Assembly: GCA_965228005.1 (NCBI GenBank)
Contig: CBDDGV010000001.1
Location: forward strand, 682,001-746,000
Direction of reading: 5' to 3'
From: JBCCXZ01 sp965228005
GTDB taxonomy: Bacteria; Planctomycetota; Planctomycetia; Pirellulales; Lacipirellulaceae
Length of the DNA stretch: 64,000 nucleotides
Shown: positions 52,031 to 61,177 of the stretch, piece by piece
How positions within the stretch are numbered: the stretch's first letter is position 1
How the letters are laid out: each line of letters starts with the position of its first letter
Made by a program: the position numbers and the translations under genes
Notes under the pieces: model-generated
The model's database searches: none
The model's input: only the letters and a program-made list of their open reading frames with translations
Told to the model about the DNA's origin: nothing

Positions 52031-52117
52031 GGTGCCATGGCCACGCTTGCGTGGCCATGCTTAACCCAAATGGGACCCGGTCTTGAAGCATGCCCACGCA
52101 AGCGTGGGCATGGCACC
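52031..52117. repeat. Family C element (full, two arms)
   Basis: An 87-bp element. The left arm is a perfect palindrome centred on CCACGCTTGCGTGG (52041-52054) within ATGGCC/GGCCAT. The right arm is a palindrome with CCCACGCAAGCGTGGG (52093-52108) within ATG/CAT. The stem pair GGCC in the left arm is GCCC/GGGC in the right arm. It lies 7 bp after polX and 6 bp before the redoxin stop. Confidence 0.92.
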
Positions 52118-52123
52118 GCGCCG

Positions 52124-52687
52124 CTATTCCTGCGCTGACGCGAAACCAAGCTCCCCAGCCGTGTCGATCAGCTCCTGCACCGGGTGCCGGTTGCTGTAGC
52201 CCTCGCGGAAAAGCATGGCCCGGACGACTCCGTCGGCGTCGATCACCACCGTGCCCGGGTGGGGCAGGCCGTCTTTGAAGTGCAGGCCGTAGGCGTGGAT
52301 GGTCTTGCTCTTGAGGTCGGCTAGCAGCGGGAACGTGAACTTGTGCTGGGCCGCTACCTTGGAAAGCACCTTCACCTGGTCGGGGCTGATCGCGACGATC
52401 TGGACGCCCGAGGCAGCGATGGTTTCCAGCTTCGATTGGATGTCGATCAAGTGCCGCCGGCAGTGGGGGCACCAGCTGGCGGACCGGTAGAAGACCAGGG
52501 CCACCGGACCGTTCTTGAGCAGCTCGTCCAGGGACTGCGGCTTGCCCTCTTGGTCTTTAAGTTCGAACTTCGGAGCGGGCTCGCCCACGGCGATGCGGTC
52601 AACTGCCGCGGCGGGTACCGTGGCCGTGCTCACCAACGCGAGAGCGACCAAGAAGCAAGAGTACTTCGAAGTGTTGCGGGTATTCAT
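52124..52687 (-). CDS. Exported redoxin (AhpC/TSA-like peroxiredoxin family)
   Basis: A 187-residue protein with a signal peptide (SCFLVALALVSTATVPAAA) and a thioredoxin-like fold. VGEPAPKFELKDQEG opens the domain and WCPHC (Cys73, Cys76) is the redox site. The CxxC makes it thioredoxin/TlpA-like as well as peroxiredoxin-like. VIDADGVVRAMLF is the usual late strand. It probably acts in the periplasm. ATG 52687 was chosen over a longer frame to 52777. A family C element abuts its 3' end. Confidence 0.9.
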   Translation of the reverse strand: MNTRNTSKYSCFLVALALVSTATVPAAAVDRIAVGEPAPKFELKDQEGKPQSLDELLKNGPVALVFYRSASWCPHCRRHLIDIQSKLETIAASGVQIVAISPDQVKVLSKVAAQHKFTFPLLADLKSKTIHAYGLHFKDGLPHPGTVVIDADGVVRAMLFREGYSNRHPVQELIDTAGELGFASAQE

Positions 52688-52890
52688 AGTGGTAGTTTCA
52701 CCTAATGACAAAAAACTGGCGAGTGCAAACGACGTCCCGGCAGTACAACACGGAGACGCTGCCGACACAATCCGCAATCCGCGTGAAGGCGGCTAGCGGC
52801 GGGCTGAGCAGTCTGTGATTGTGGCTTGGCTCACACAACAGACGAGGTGCTGAGACCTAGAGCTCGGTGGTTCGTAAGCCGAGAAACACT

Positions 52891-52977
52891 CGGTGCCATG
52901 GCCACGCTTACGTGGCCATGCTCAGATCAAACGAGGTTTCGTTCCAAGGGCATGCCCACGCAAGCTTGGGCATGGCG
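52891..52977. repeat. Family C element (full, two arms)
   Basis: An 87-bp copy of the element at 52031-52117, with a T-to-A change in the left loop and one stem mismatch in the right arm (CAAGCTTGGG). It ends 15 bp before the stop of the VOC-family gene. Confidence 0.9.
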
Positions 52978-52992
52978 CCGGACTGCGGCACG

Positions 52993-53481
52993 CTAGAGTT
53001 GCCAAAGCCCGTGTTCAGCGTCACCTTGGATGAAGATGGCGCACGTTCCGTGGCCCGGGAGTTCCATCGGCGGGAGCGCGATCTTAGCCCCTGCTTCGGC
53101 CGCCTCGGCGACCGCCGCTTCGATGTCTTCGACCAAGAAGTAGGGCCGGACAACCGGCGTCTCCGTGGGTCGCAACGGGGCACGCACGCCGAGCAGGCCG
53201 CCGCCAGGCAGTTTCGCCGTGCGGGCGTTGCCCAGGTTTGCGTCCGGCTCGCCGAAGGTGACGCCGTGCAGCCGCTCGTACGTCTTGCAGACGGCGTCGA
53301 CCTCGGGGCTGACGATCTCCAAGTACTGGATCTTCATCGGGGCTGCCGTTTCTTCCGGCTCGGTTGCACCCGTTGTCTCGGCGTGGCTCGACGAAAAACC
53401 AACTCCGGGGACGGCGAGCAACGGGAATGCTAACGAAGCGGACCCCAAACGGAGGATGTCTCGACGATTTGCATGCGCCAC
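52993..53481 (-). CDS. Exported VOC (glyoxalase/bleomycin-resistance fold) protein
   Basis: A 162-residue protein. The N-terminus NRRDILRLGSASLAFPLLAVPG has a twin-arginine-like signal. The mature part has two VOC half-repeats (KIQYLEIVSPEVDAVCKTYERL and VVRPYFLVEDIEAAVAEAAEAG). It resembles VOC enzymes acting on small substrates; metal ligands are not certain. GTG 53481 was chosen, with AGGAA 7 bases upstream; the frame opens 11 codons earlier. Confidence 0.82.
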   Translation of the reverse strand: MAHANRRDILRLGSASLAFPLLAVPGVGFSSSHAETTGATEPEETAAPMKIQYLEIVSPEVDAVCKTYERLHGVTFGEPDANLGNARTAKLPGGGLLGVRAPLRPTETPVVRPYFLVEDIEAAVAEAAEAGAKIALPPMELPGHGTCAIFIQGDAEHGLWQL

Positions 53482-53558
53482 GAGTTGATTCCTGTCATGC
53501 GCAGAAATGGGCACCGATACTTCCAGGGTCTTAGCGGCAGGTCTATCGAATCCCGGGC

Positions 53559-53643
53559 GTCATAGCAACGCTTGCCGGTCCATGTTTGGATCGAACAAGA
53601 GCCCGTGTCTAGAGCATGCCCACGCGAGCGTGGGCATGGCACC
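53559..53643. repeat. Family C element with degraded left arm
   Basis: The right arm (53613-53643, core CCCACGCGAGCGTGGG) is intact and changes the loop AA to GA. The left arm (around 53559-53583) has lost most stem pairs. The linker matches the C1 linker in part (TCTAGAGCA versus CTTGAAGCA). Confidence 0.8.
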
Positions 53644-53672
53644 CGGCTTAGCACCGCACACGGCGAGAATGG

Positions 53673-53915
53673 CTAGTGCTTCACCCAGAGCCTGATCCAC
53701 TCCTCAGCTTGTTGCTTCGCTTTCTCAACGCTGTCGGCCTCGTCTCCAAAGATCGAACACTTGATGTCCGCATGGAAAACCGACCACACGTACCGACCAG
53801 CGTTGGTGCTGATACCGATCTGACTAGTTACGCTGCTGTTTACAAGCGTACCGGAATAATACTCCGACTTTCCGTCAGACCGTGTCCATTCGATTGTCGG
53901 TCTTGATTCCGTCAC
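53673..53915 (-). CDS. Short orphan protein, low G+C
   Basis: An 80-residue protein starting GTG at 53915 (MTESRPTIEWTRSDGKSEYY onward), with an amphipathic helix near the C-terminus (SVEKAKQQAEEWIRLWVK). Codons are clearly more A/T-rich than its neighbours, suggesting recent arrival. GGAAG lies 7 bases before the start. No known family was recognised. It lies between a family C element and the RND pump. Confidence 0.6.
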   Translation of the reverse strand: MTESRPTIEWTRSDGKSEYYSGTLVNSSVTSQIGISTNAGRYVWSVFHADIKCSIFGDEADSVEKAKQQAEEWIRLWVKH

Positions 53916-54026
53916 GACGTTCTTCCACGAACTCGCCAGATTAGAGATTCTACAGCTCTGGCCACAGCATACCCGGCTGGGCCTGCTCCGTCTTCATAGC
54001 TCGACACAGTCTCCGCCTAGCCGATG

Positions 54027-57000
54027 CTAGGCGGGCTTCAAGCGTACCCCAAAGAGCCCCTTCACAGCCGGCCCAACGCTGTACGCCACGCTGTAGCACA
54101 CCGGGATCACCAGCAGCGTCAGCACGCTGGCGAACGCCAGGCCGAAGATGACCGAGGCGGTGAGCGGCTGCCAGAACTCGGCGCCGCCGGAGATGTTCAA
54201 GAACAGCGGCAGCAGACCGCCGATGGTGGTGACCGTTGTGAGCAGCACCGGTCGGAGGCGGTTGACGCCCGCTTCCATGAGCGCCTCGCGGAGCGGCAGG
54301 CCGCGCTTGCGGGCCTGGTTGGTGAAGTCGACCATCACGATCGCGTCGTTCACGACGATACCGGTGAGGCTCACCAGCCCGATGAACGAGGCGAGGCTGA
54401 ACGGGAAGCCCGCGGCCCACATGCCGATCACCACGCCGATGAAGCTCAACGGCACGGTCGCCATCACGATGAAGCTCTGGCGGAAGCTGTTGAACTGCGT
54501 CACCAGGATGCTGAAAATCAGCACCACGCCGATGATCATGCTGTAGAGCAGGTACTTGAAGTTCTTGTCACGTTCCTCGTTCTCGCCGACGAACTTGGCG
54601 GTGACGCCCTCGGACGGCGTGGTGGGAGTGCCGACGAACGTGAGGGCGTTCCCTTCGAACGGGCGGAAGCCGAGCTCGGGCAGCACCTCGTTGCGGAGCA
54701 CGTCGAACACGTCGTCCGGCAGGGCGGGCTTCACGACATCGCACTTAGCAAGGACGGCCCGGTCGCGGTCGTAGCGGTTGATGCTGTAGAGGCCGAGGTC
54801 GCGGCGGAGGTCGGCCAGTTCGGAGATGGGCGCCCGGCGGCCGTCGACGGCGGTGATCATCTGCCGCTTGAGAGTGACGGTGTCGCGTTGGTACTCGGGG
54901 GCCACTTGTAGGCGGAGCGTGACGTCTTCGTCGTCGAGCGTGAGCTCGATCTGCGAGTCGCCCGCGATCGCCATCTGAACCGACGCGGCGATCTGCGCCT
55001 CGGTCATGCCGTAGAGTCCCACCACGTCGGGCTTGGGCTCGATCACCAGCTCGGGGTTGTCGGGGCGGTAGTCGGTGGCGGAGTCGACGGCGCCCTCGAT
55101 CTTGGAGAGGCGGCTGGCGACCAGCTGGCCGAGGCCGCCGAGCTGTTCGAGGTCGTCGCCGGTGAACCGCACGGCCACGTCGGCGCCGCCCGGGGGGCCG
55201 TCCTCGATCTGCTTGATGGTGACCTTCATCCCCGGCAGCGGGCGGATCTCGCGCCGCAGGTCGGCGATCACCTCCTGCTCGTGCACCTCGCGGTCGAGCG
55301 GGGAGAGCATCTCGACGCTCACCTCGCCGAACTCGGGCCCGGTGGCGGGGTCGTCGTCGACGCGGGCCACGAGCGCGCCGGCGGAGCCGATCGCGCTGAC
55401 GTAGCTGCGGACGATGCCGCGGTCTTGCCACTTCTTGAGGGCGTCGGTGATGACCTTCGCGGCGGCCTGGGTCTCTTCGATGCTGTAGCCGAGCGGCAGC
55501 TCGTACTTGACGATGAACTGCCCGCGGTCGCTGGTGGGGAAGAACTCGAAGCCGAGCTTCCCCATCAACACGTTGGCGCCCATCAGTGCAATGAAACACA
55601 TGATGAGCACGGCCAGGCGGTTGTCGAGGCAGAACCGCAGCACGGCCGCGTAGACGCGGGTGCCGAGGCCCATCGTCGGCCGGACCCGTGAGTTGACGGG
55701 GACGATCTCGGTGGAGTCGCCCACCGAGATCTTGGCGAACGAAGCGTTCTCGTCGTGGACCGGTTCGTGGCGGCGGTACCAGTAGGCGGCGAGCGTGGGG
55801 ATGACGAAGTGGTCGACGAGCACCGAACCCAGCAGCGCCACGCTGACCACCTTGGGCATCACGCCCATGAAGTCGCCCATGATGCCGGGCACGAGCAGCA
55901 TCGGCAGGAACGCGGCCACGGTGGTAAGGTCGGCGGCGATCACCGGCAGGCCGACCTCCTCGATGCCGACCTTGGCGGCGTCAACCGGGTCTTCGCCGCG
56001 CTCGATGTGGCGGTGGATGTTCTCCGCGACGATGATGGCGCCGTCGACCACCATGCCGAGCACGAGGATGAAGCTGAAGACGGCCATGTTCGAGATGGCG
56101 ATGCCGGCCGCGTAGAGGAAGATGAGCGCCACGGCGGTGCTGAAGGGGATCGCGATCAGCACCAGGATCGAGATCCGCAGGCCCATCGACCAGGCGAGGA
56201 TCACCAGCACCAGCATGGCGCCGAACAGCGCGCTGGAGCCCAGCACGCGGAACATGATCCAGATTTCCTGGGACGTGTCGCGCGTCACGTTGAACGTGAT
56301 GTCCGGGTACTGCTCGCGGAGCGATTCGACCAGCGATACCACGTTGCGGGCGGCGCCGAGCGTGTTGATGTCGGCTTCTTTGTTGACGATGATCGTCAGC
56401 GCGTCGGCGCCGTTGATCTGCGACATGCTCATCACGCGGCGGTGGGTGTCGATTACCTCCGCGACGTCGCGGACGCGGATGACGCGGCCCTCCTGTCCGG
56501 TGACGATCGCCTCGCGGATGTCGTCGACGCCGCGGAACTTGGCCTCGTTGCGGACCGTGCGGTCGAACTCCTCGGTGTCGAGCGCCCCGGCGGGGATCTT
56601 TGCGTTAAAGTCGATCAGCGACTGACGGAGCTGCAATAGCGTGAGGTTGTACTGCGCGAGCCGGTCGGGGTTGGCGTTGACGTGGATCTCACGCTCTTTG
56701 CCGCCGAACAGCTGCGTGTTGGCCACTCCGTCGACCGATGAAATCTGCTCCTCGACTTCTTCGGCGATGTCCCGCAGGGCCCGCTCGTCGAAGCCCTCCG
56801 GCCCGGTGAGGGTGACCAGCATCAGGGGCAGGTTCTCGAAGTCGAGCTTGCGGACGTCGGGCTGCACCTCGCGGCCGACGGGCAGCTCGTTGCGGATGCG
56901 GTCGATGAGGTCTTTGACCTCGCGCTTGGCGTCGTCGGGGTCGACGCCGTCGAGGAACACGACCTGGGTGATCGAGGCGCCCCGCATGCTGACCGACGCC

Positions 57001-57239
57001 ATGAAGTCGACGCTCTGCAGCTCGGTGAGGGCGTCTTCGACCTTGCGGGCGACCTCGTTCTCCGACTCGGTCGGCTGGGAGTCGGGGTAAGGGATGGCCA
57101 CCAGGACGACGGCCTTGGTGATCGCTGGCGAGAGCTGCACGGGCGTCTGCAGCCCGGCGTAGAGGCAGAGGAACCCGACGAGCAGCGTCGCCATCAAGAC
57201 GAAGCGGGGGTGGTCGATGGCTTGGGCGCTGATCTTCAT
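54027..57239 (-). CDS. RND-family efflux transporter (AcrB/HAE1-like)
   Basis: A 1070-residue inner-membrane proton-driven pump. The N-terminus (ISAQAIDHPRFVLMATLLVG) is TM1. A large periplasmic loop follows, then the first TM block with GMVVDGAIIVAENI near residue 395 (the conserved Asp of the proton relay region). A second loop and second TM block (about 900-1050) follow, with GIVVNDAIVMVDF. Such pumps export drugs, metals or lipids. The adaptor gene is 29 bp upstream on the same strand. No outer-membrane channel gene is in the window. Confidence 0.95.
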   Translation of the reverse strand: MKISAQAIDHPRFVLMATLLVGFLCLYAGLQTPVQLSPAITKAVVLVAIPYPDSQPTESENEVARKVEDALTELQSVDFMASVSMRGASITQVVFLDGVDPDDAKREVKDLIDRIRNELPVGREVQPDVRKLDFENLPLMLVTLTGPEGFDERALRDIAEEVEEQISSVDGVANTQLFGGKEREIHVNANPDRLAQYNLTLLQLRQSLIDFNAKIPAGALDTEEFDRTVRNEAKFRGVDDIREAIVTGQEGRVIRVRDVAEVIDTHRRVMSMSQINGADALTIIVNKEADINTLGAARNVVSLVESLREQYPDITFNVTRDTSQEIWIMFRVLGSSALFGAMLVLVILAWSMGLRISILVLIAIPFSTAVALIFLYAAGIAISNMAVFSFILVLGMVVDGAIIVAENIHRHIERGEDPVDAAKVGIEEVGLPVIAADLTTVAAFLPMLLVPGIMGDFMGVMPKVVSVALLGSVLVDHFVIPTLAAYWYRRHEPVHDENASFAKISVGDSTEIVPVNSRVRPTMGLGTRVYAAVLRFCLDNRLAVLIMCFIALMGANVLMGKLGFEFFPTSDRGQFIVKYELPLGYSIEETQAAAKVITDALKKWQDRGIVRSYVSAIGSAGALVARVDDDPATGPEFGEVSVEMLSPLDREVHEQEVIADLRREIRPLPGMKVTIKQIEDGPPGGADVAVRFTGDDLEQLGGLGQLVASRLSKIEGAVDSATDYRPDNPELVIEPKPDVVGLYGMTEAQIAASVQMAIAGDSQIELTLDDEDVTLRLQVAPEYQRDTVTLKRQMITAVDGRRAPISELADLRRDLGLYSINRYDRDRAVLAKCDVVKPALPDDVFDVLRNEVLPELGFRPFEGNALTFVGTPTTPSEGVTAKFVGENEERDKNFKYLLYSMIIGVVLIFSILVTQFNSFRQSFIVMATVPLSFIGVVIGMWAAGFPFSLASFIGLVSLTGIVVNDAIVMVDFTNQARKRGLPLREALMEAGVNRLRPVLLTTVTTIGGLLPLFLNISGGAEFWQPLTASVIFGLAFASVLTLLVIPVCYSVAYSVGPAVKGLFGVRLKPA

Positions 57240-57268
57240 AAGATTCGTTCCGCCCTGCCCTTCGCGCT

Positions 57269-58534
57269 CTAGTTGGCGCCCTCGGCGACATCGACGCGGC
57301 CGTCGCCCCGTGTGCCGACGGGACGGACCAGCTGCCCGTCGGCCAGGCGGTACTGGCCGCGGACAATCACCGAGTCGATCTGCGCCTCCTCGGCCGGCAC
57401 GATCACGGTCTCACCCTGGTCGACCCACTGACGTAGTTCGACGCGCCGGGCCCGGTGGATGTCGGTCGTGCCCATTTTCCAGTAGATAATCTCCATGTCG
57501 GTCGGCTCGCGGTCGACCGTGAACAGGTGCGCCTGCCGCCCGCGGAAGATGACGGCGGCGTCGGAGACGCTGTAGCCGGGGACGACGCCCGTGACGATGT
57601 CGGCCGTGGCGACCATGCCGGGGCGGAGCATGCCCTCGCGGTTGTCCAGCTCGATCTCAACCTCGAACAGGCCGGTCCGCTCGTCCGCGACCTCGGCGAT
57701 GTGGTGCACGCGTCCGTCGACCGGCGGCCAGGGCCGGCCGAAGCGGTCGCGGCCCTCCATGCGGACGTGGGCGACGAACTCGGCCGCCCCGCCGCCTGCA
57801 GAGCGTTGCTCACGCAGCTCGCGGTCGCGGTTCTCGAGTTCCCGGACCTGCGACTCGGGCACGTCGACCACCAGCAGCACGCGGTGGTTCTCGACCAGCT
57901 CGAAGACCATCTGATGCGCATTGACCGATTCGCCCGTCTTGATCATGCGGCGGGAGATCGTCGCGGCAACCGGCGCCTCCAGCGCGGCGTCGTCGAGGTT
58001 CTTCAGGGCCACCTCGTACTGGGCCTTGGCGAGCGCGAGGTCGGTCACGAACTGCTGGACCTGGGTCTCGCTCACCGCGGTGCGGCTGTTGCGGTTGGCT
58101 TCTTCGGCACGCTTGAGTTCGGATTGGGCCAGCTCGATACGTGCGGCGGCCTCGCTCTTCTGGGCACGGTAGACCCGGTTGTCGAGCCGGGCGAGGACCT
58201 GCCCGGCTTCCACCCGGTCGCCTTCGTCGAGTTCGCCGCGGTCGCCCTCGCCGAGGGCCTCGACGCGGCCGGGGACCTCGAAGGCGATCTGGTAGGTCTC
58301 CCACGGCCGGATCTTCCCGGCGAAGGTGGCGGTGACCTCACAGGGGCGGACGCTGATGGGCTGCACCTCAACAGGCGCTTTCTGTTGAGCGACCAGAGAC
58401 AGCGGACGCGGCTGCTGGGAGTCGAGGCCGGCCCCCTTCTCTTTCGAGCTGAGGAACCACATCACCCAGCCGGCGACGAGCGTCACCGTGATCAGCACGG
58501 CGTAGTGCAGCAGCTTTTCGAGCTTGGCTTTCAT
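57269..58534 (-). CDS. RND efflux periplasmic adaptor (HlyD/AcrA type)
   Basis: This 421-residue membrane-fusion protein is anchored by one N-terminal helix (LLHYAVLITVTLVAGWVMWF). It has a biotinyl-lipoyl-like region (FEVPGRVEAL, VEAGQVLARLDN), a coiled-coil hairpin (about 120-175, AARIELAQSELKRAEEAN), a second lipoyl half (ALEAPVAATISRRMIKTGESV) and beta-barrel/membrane-proximal domains. It links the RND pump to an outer-membrane channel encoded elsewhere. ATG 58534 was chosen; 44 further codons upstream are open, basic and unlike the family. Confidence 0.93.
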   Translation of the reverse strand: MKAKLEKLLHYAVLITVTLVAGWVMWFLSSKEKGAGLDSQQPRPLSLVAQQKAPVEVQPISVRPCEVTATFAGKIRPWETYQIAFEVPGRVEALGEGDRGELDEGDRVEAGQVLARLDNRVYRAQKSEAAARIELAQSELKRAEEANRNSRTAVSETQVQQFVTDLALAKAQYEVALKNLDDAALEAPVAATISRRMIKTGESVNAHQMVFELVENHRVLLVVDVPESQVRELENRDRELREQRSAGGGAAEFVAHVRMEGRDRFGRPWPPVDGRVHHIAEVADERTGLFEVEIELDNREGMLRPGMVATADIVTGVVPGYSVSDAAVIFRGRQAHLFTVDREPTDMEIIYWKMGTTDIHRARRVELRQWVDQGETVIVPAEEAQIDSVIVRGQYRLADGQLVRPVGTRGDGRVDVAEGAN

Positions 58535-58785
58535 GCGTCGCTGGAGGTTCTGGCGGGGGCCGAGGCGGGGGACTCGCGGCGTGGAGGACACCGGCGGTCG
58601 GGGGCGGGTTCGGGCTGTGAAGGGGGCTCGTCGGGGCCCGAATCGACTTAGTTTGTTCCTTCCCAAATCATAGATGGAGCCTCGCGGTGGGACAATCGGA
58701 GGTGGCCGTGGGTTGCCTGCCGGGACGCGAAACCGATAGTCTGCTGGTGCGTTCCCGCCCTGCCCTCATAACCGAGGCGTTCACC

Positions 58786-60075
58786 GTGCTAGAAACACTT
58801 CGCCGTGCTGTGTTTTTTCTTGCCGCTGCGGCGGCAGTTCTTGGTTTTGCGAACCCCTGCTCGGCCGACGACTGGCCCCAGTGGCGTGGTAGCAACCGCG
58901 ATGGCGTCTCCCAGGAAACAGGTTTGCTGCAGTCGTGGCCAGCCGAAGGCCCCCGCCGGGTCTGGCTGAGCGACACGATTGGGCTCGGCTACGGAGGCCC
59001 GGCGGTCGTCGACGGCCGGATCTTCATCCTCGGCACGCGGGGCGGATCGGAGACGCTCTTCTGCCTCGACGCCGATTCGTCGGACGAGGTCTGGTCGGTG
59101 GATCTCGGAACCGTGTACGAGAACGACTGGGGAGACGGCCCCCGCGGCACGCCGACGGTCGTCGGCGACCGCGTCTACGCACTCGCCGCGAACGGAAGAC
59201 TCGTGTGCGTGGAGCGGGCCGGCGGACAGGAGGTCTGGTCGACCGCGATGCAGGAGTTCGGCGGGCAGCTCCCCAAGTGGGGCTACTCCGAGTCGCCCTT
59301 GGTGCTCGGCGGCAAGGTCCTTTGCACGCCCGGGGGCGAGCAGGGCGCCATGGTCGCGCTCGACGCCGCGACGGGCGAGATGGTCTGGCAGAGCGACCAC
59401 AACACCCAGCGGGCCCACTACTCGTCCATCGTGCCGTGGGCCCCGCACGGTGAGACGACGTGCGTCCAGCTGCTGGTGAACGAGGCGATCGGCTTCCGCC
59501 CCGAGGACGGCGAGGTGCTGTGGACCGTTCCCTGGCCGGGCCGCGTGGCGGTGGTGCCGACGCCGATCGTCCGCGGCAACCGGGTGTACGTCACAGCGGG
59601 CTACGGCACGGGCTGCAAGGCAGTAGACGTCGCGGCGGACAACGAAGTCAGCGAGGCGTACGACAACAAGACGATGGTCAACCACCACGGCGGGGCGATC
59701 CTGCTGGGCGAGCACGTCTACGGCTACTCCGACGGCAAGGGCTGGGTCTGCCAAGACTTCGAGTCCGGCGAACGCACCTGGAGAGAACGTGAAGCGCTCG
59801 GGAAAGGGGCGATCGCCTACGCCGACGGGCGCTTCTACTGCCAGAGCGAGGACGAAGGCGAGATCGTGCTGATCGCCGCCGACCCGGACGGTTGGGAAGA
59901 GCACGGCCGGTTTGTGCTCGCTCCGCAGTCGGAGCAGCGGGCCTCGCGGGGCAAGGTGTGGACCCACCCAGTGATCGCCAACGGCCGGCTCTACCTCCGC
60001 GACCAGGAATACCTGCACTGCTTCGACATCAGCGCAGCGGCGGGCCGGGGCGGATCGGGGGCGTTGGGCCGCTAA
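58786..60075 (+). CDS. Secreted PQQ-like beta-propeller protein
   Basis: A 429-residue exported propeller. Signal peptide ETLRRAVFFLAAAAAVLGF, cut near CSA; the mature start DDWPQWRGSNRDGVS is the planctomycete propeller motif. Blades include ETLFCLDADSSDEVWSVDL, LVCVERAGGQEVWST and VCQDFESGERTWRER. GTG 58786 is preceded by GAGG at 8 bases and begins directly at the signal peptide. Its stop overlaps the convergent YdjY gene stop (CTAA). Fourth propeller of this window. Confidence 0.88.
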   Translation: MLETLRRAVFFLAAAAAVLGFANPCSADDWPQWRGSNRDGVSQETGLLQSWPAEGPRRVWLSDTIGLGYGGPAVVDGRIFILGTRGGSETLFCLDADSSDEVWSVDLGTVYENDWGDGPRGTPTVVGDRVYALAANGRLVCVERAGGQEVWSTAMQEFGGQLPKWGYSESPLVLGGKVLCTPGGEQGAMVALDAATGEMVWQSDHNTQRAHYSSIVPWAPHGETTCVQLLVNEAIGFRPEDGEVLWTVPWPGRVAVVPTPIVRGNRVYVTAGYGTGCKAVDVAADNEVSEAYDNKTMVNHHGGAILLGEHVYGYSDGKGWVCQDFESGERTWREREALGKGAIAYADGRFYCQSEDEGEIVLIAADPDGWEEHGRFVLAPQSEQRASRGKVWTHPVIANGRLYLRDQEYLHCFDISAAAGRGGSGALGR

Positions 60076-60866
60076 GGTTTCCCGTTGGCCTCGCCATCGA
60101 CGGGCTGGGCCTTCTTGACCGTCAGCACCAAGCGGACCGGCGTGCCGAGCGGCGGGATCCCGTCGGGCTTGGCTTCGAACAACAGGCCCTCGGTGGCGCT
60201 GGAACTCTCGATGGGCACGTCGAGCGTGGCGGTCGCGAAGTTCGAAACGCAGATCATCTCGCCGCCCTCGGCCATGTAGAACCGCTCGCCGGTCTCCTCG
60301 TCGGTCCAGAAGCCGCTCCCGGCGAACACCCACGGCACGTCGAGCTGCTTCTTGGTGTCGGCGTCGACCACCCAGTCCTGGCCGCGGGCAGACTGCCACT
60401 TGCCGTCTTCTCCGAGCCAACGGACCTCGACCTCGATCTCGTCGCCGGTGGGCGGCTTGAACTCGGGGACGAACTCGACGGGCGTGCCCGACTCGGCCCC
60501 CACGGCGAGCAACGCGGCGTGGACGACCTTCGCCCGGCTGCGGACCGCGACGATCGACTCGTGCTCCTTGGTGCCGGCGATGCAGGCGAACATCTCCAGG
60601 TAGCCCTCCCGCAGGGCGATGTAGCCGTCGACCATCACCTGGCCGCGCTCCTTGTCGACCCACACCTGATCGGGCTTCGGCAGGGGCTTCGCGTGCCGGG
60701 GCGGGGGCAGCTTGAGGCGCGGCCCGCCTTTGGCTTCATCGGCCGCGGCTTGGGTCGCATCTGACTCGGCCGGCGCAGAGGCTTCTTCAGCAACGGCCGT
60801 CTGGGCGGCAAACACCACAGCCAAAGCAATGAATACAGCGGCGATCGTGAACTCGGAGGTCTTCAT
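60072..60866 (-). CDS. YdjY domain protein, exported
   Basis: A 264-residue protein with a signal peptide (TIAAVFIALAVVFAAQTAVA), a polar Ala/Glu-rich linker and a YdjY-like domain (about 75-264: GYIALREGYLEMFACIAGTK, ESIVAVRSRAKVVHAALLAV, then a WVVDADTKKQL-type segment). The YdjY role is unknown; it is common beside planctomycete and gammaproteobacterial electron-transfer genes. ATG 60866 was chosen over a 36-codon Arg-rich extension. Confidence 0.88.
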   Translation of the reverse strand: MKTSEFTIAAVFIALAVVFAAQTAVAEEASAPAESDATQAAADEAKGGPRLKLPPPRHAKPLPKPDQVWVDKERGQVMVDGYIALREGYLEMFACIAGTKEHESIVAVRSRAKVVHAALLAVGAESGTPVEFVPEFKPPTGDEIEVEVRWLGEDGKWQSARGQDWVVDADTKKQLDVPWVFAGSGFWTDEETGERFYMAEGGEMICVSNFATATLDVPIESSSATEGLLFEAKPDGIPPLGTPVRLVLTVKKAQPVDGEANGKP

Positions 60867-61177
60867 GACCCGGGGCCTTCTGGTTGGTCCGGCGACGCCC
60901 CCAAGAGAGCAAGCCGGCATTCGTACTGGGGACCGTTTGAATCTGGCTCTTTCGGATGCCCGAACACCGCGCAACCGACGCCGGGATTATACCCGGACAC
61001 GTCCGAGGTCGACTACGCACCCGCAACAGGCCGGGCCGATCCGAGAATCGTCGCCGATACCCCCGTGAATCAGGCGTGACCCTTTCTTACAATAGGGCGA
61101 GGGGTAATAGGCAAGAACCACCAGCGAGCACGCCGCGCGAGCGAACGCATTCACGGAGGCGGGGGCAGGAGCAACCC

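Noticed and set aside
58789..60663. 624-codon minus-strand frame opposite the fourth beta-propeller
   Set aside because: Low-complexity Arg/Gly composition; it conflicts with two well-supported genes.
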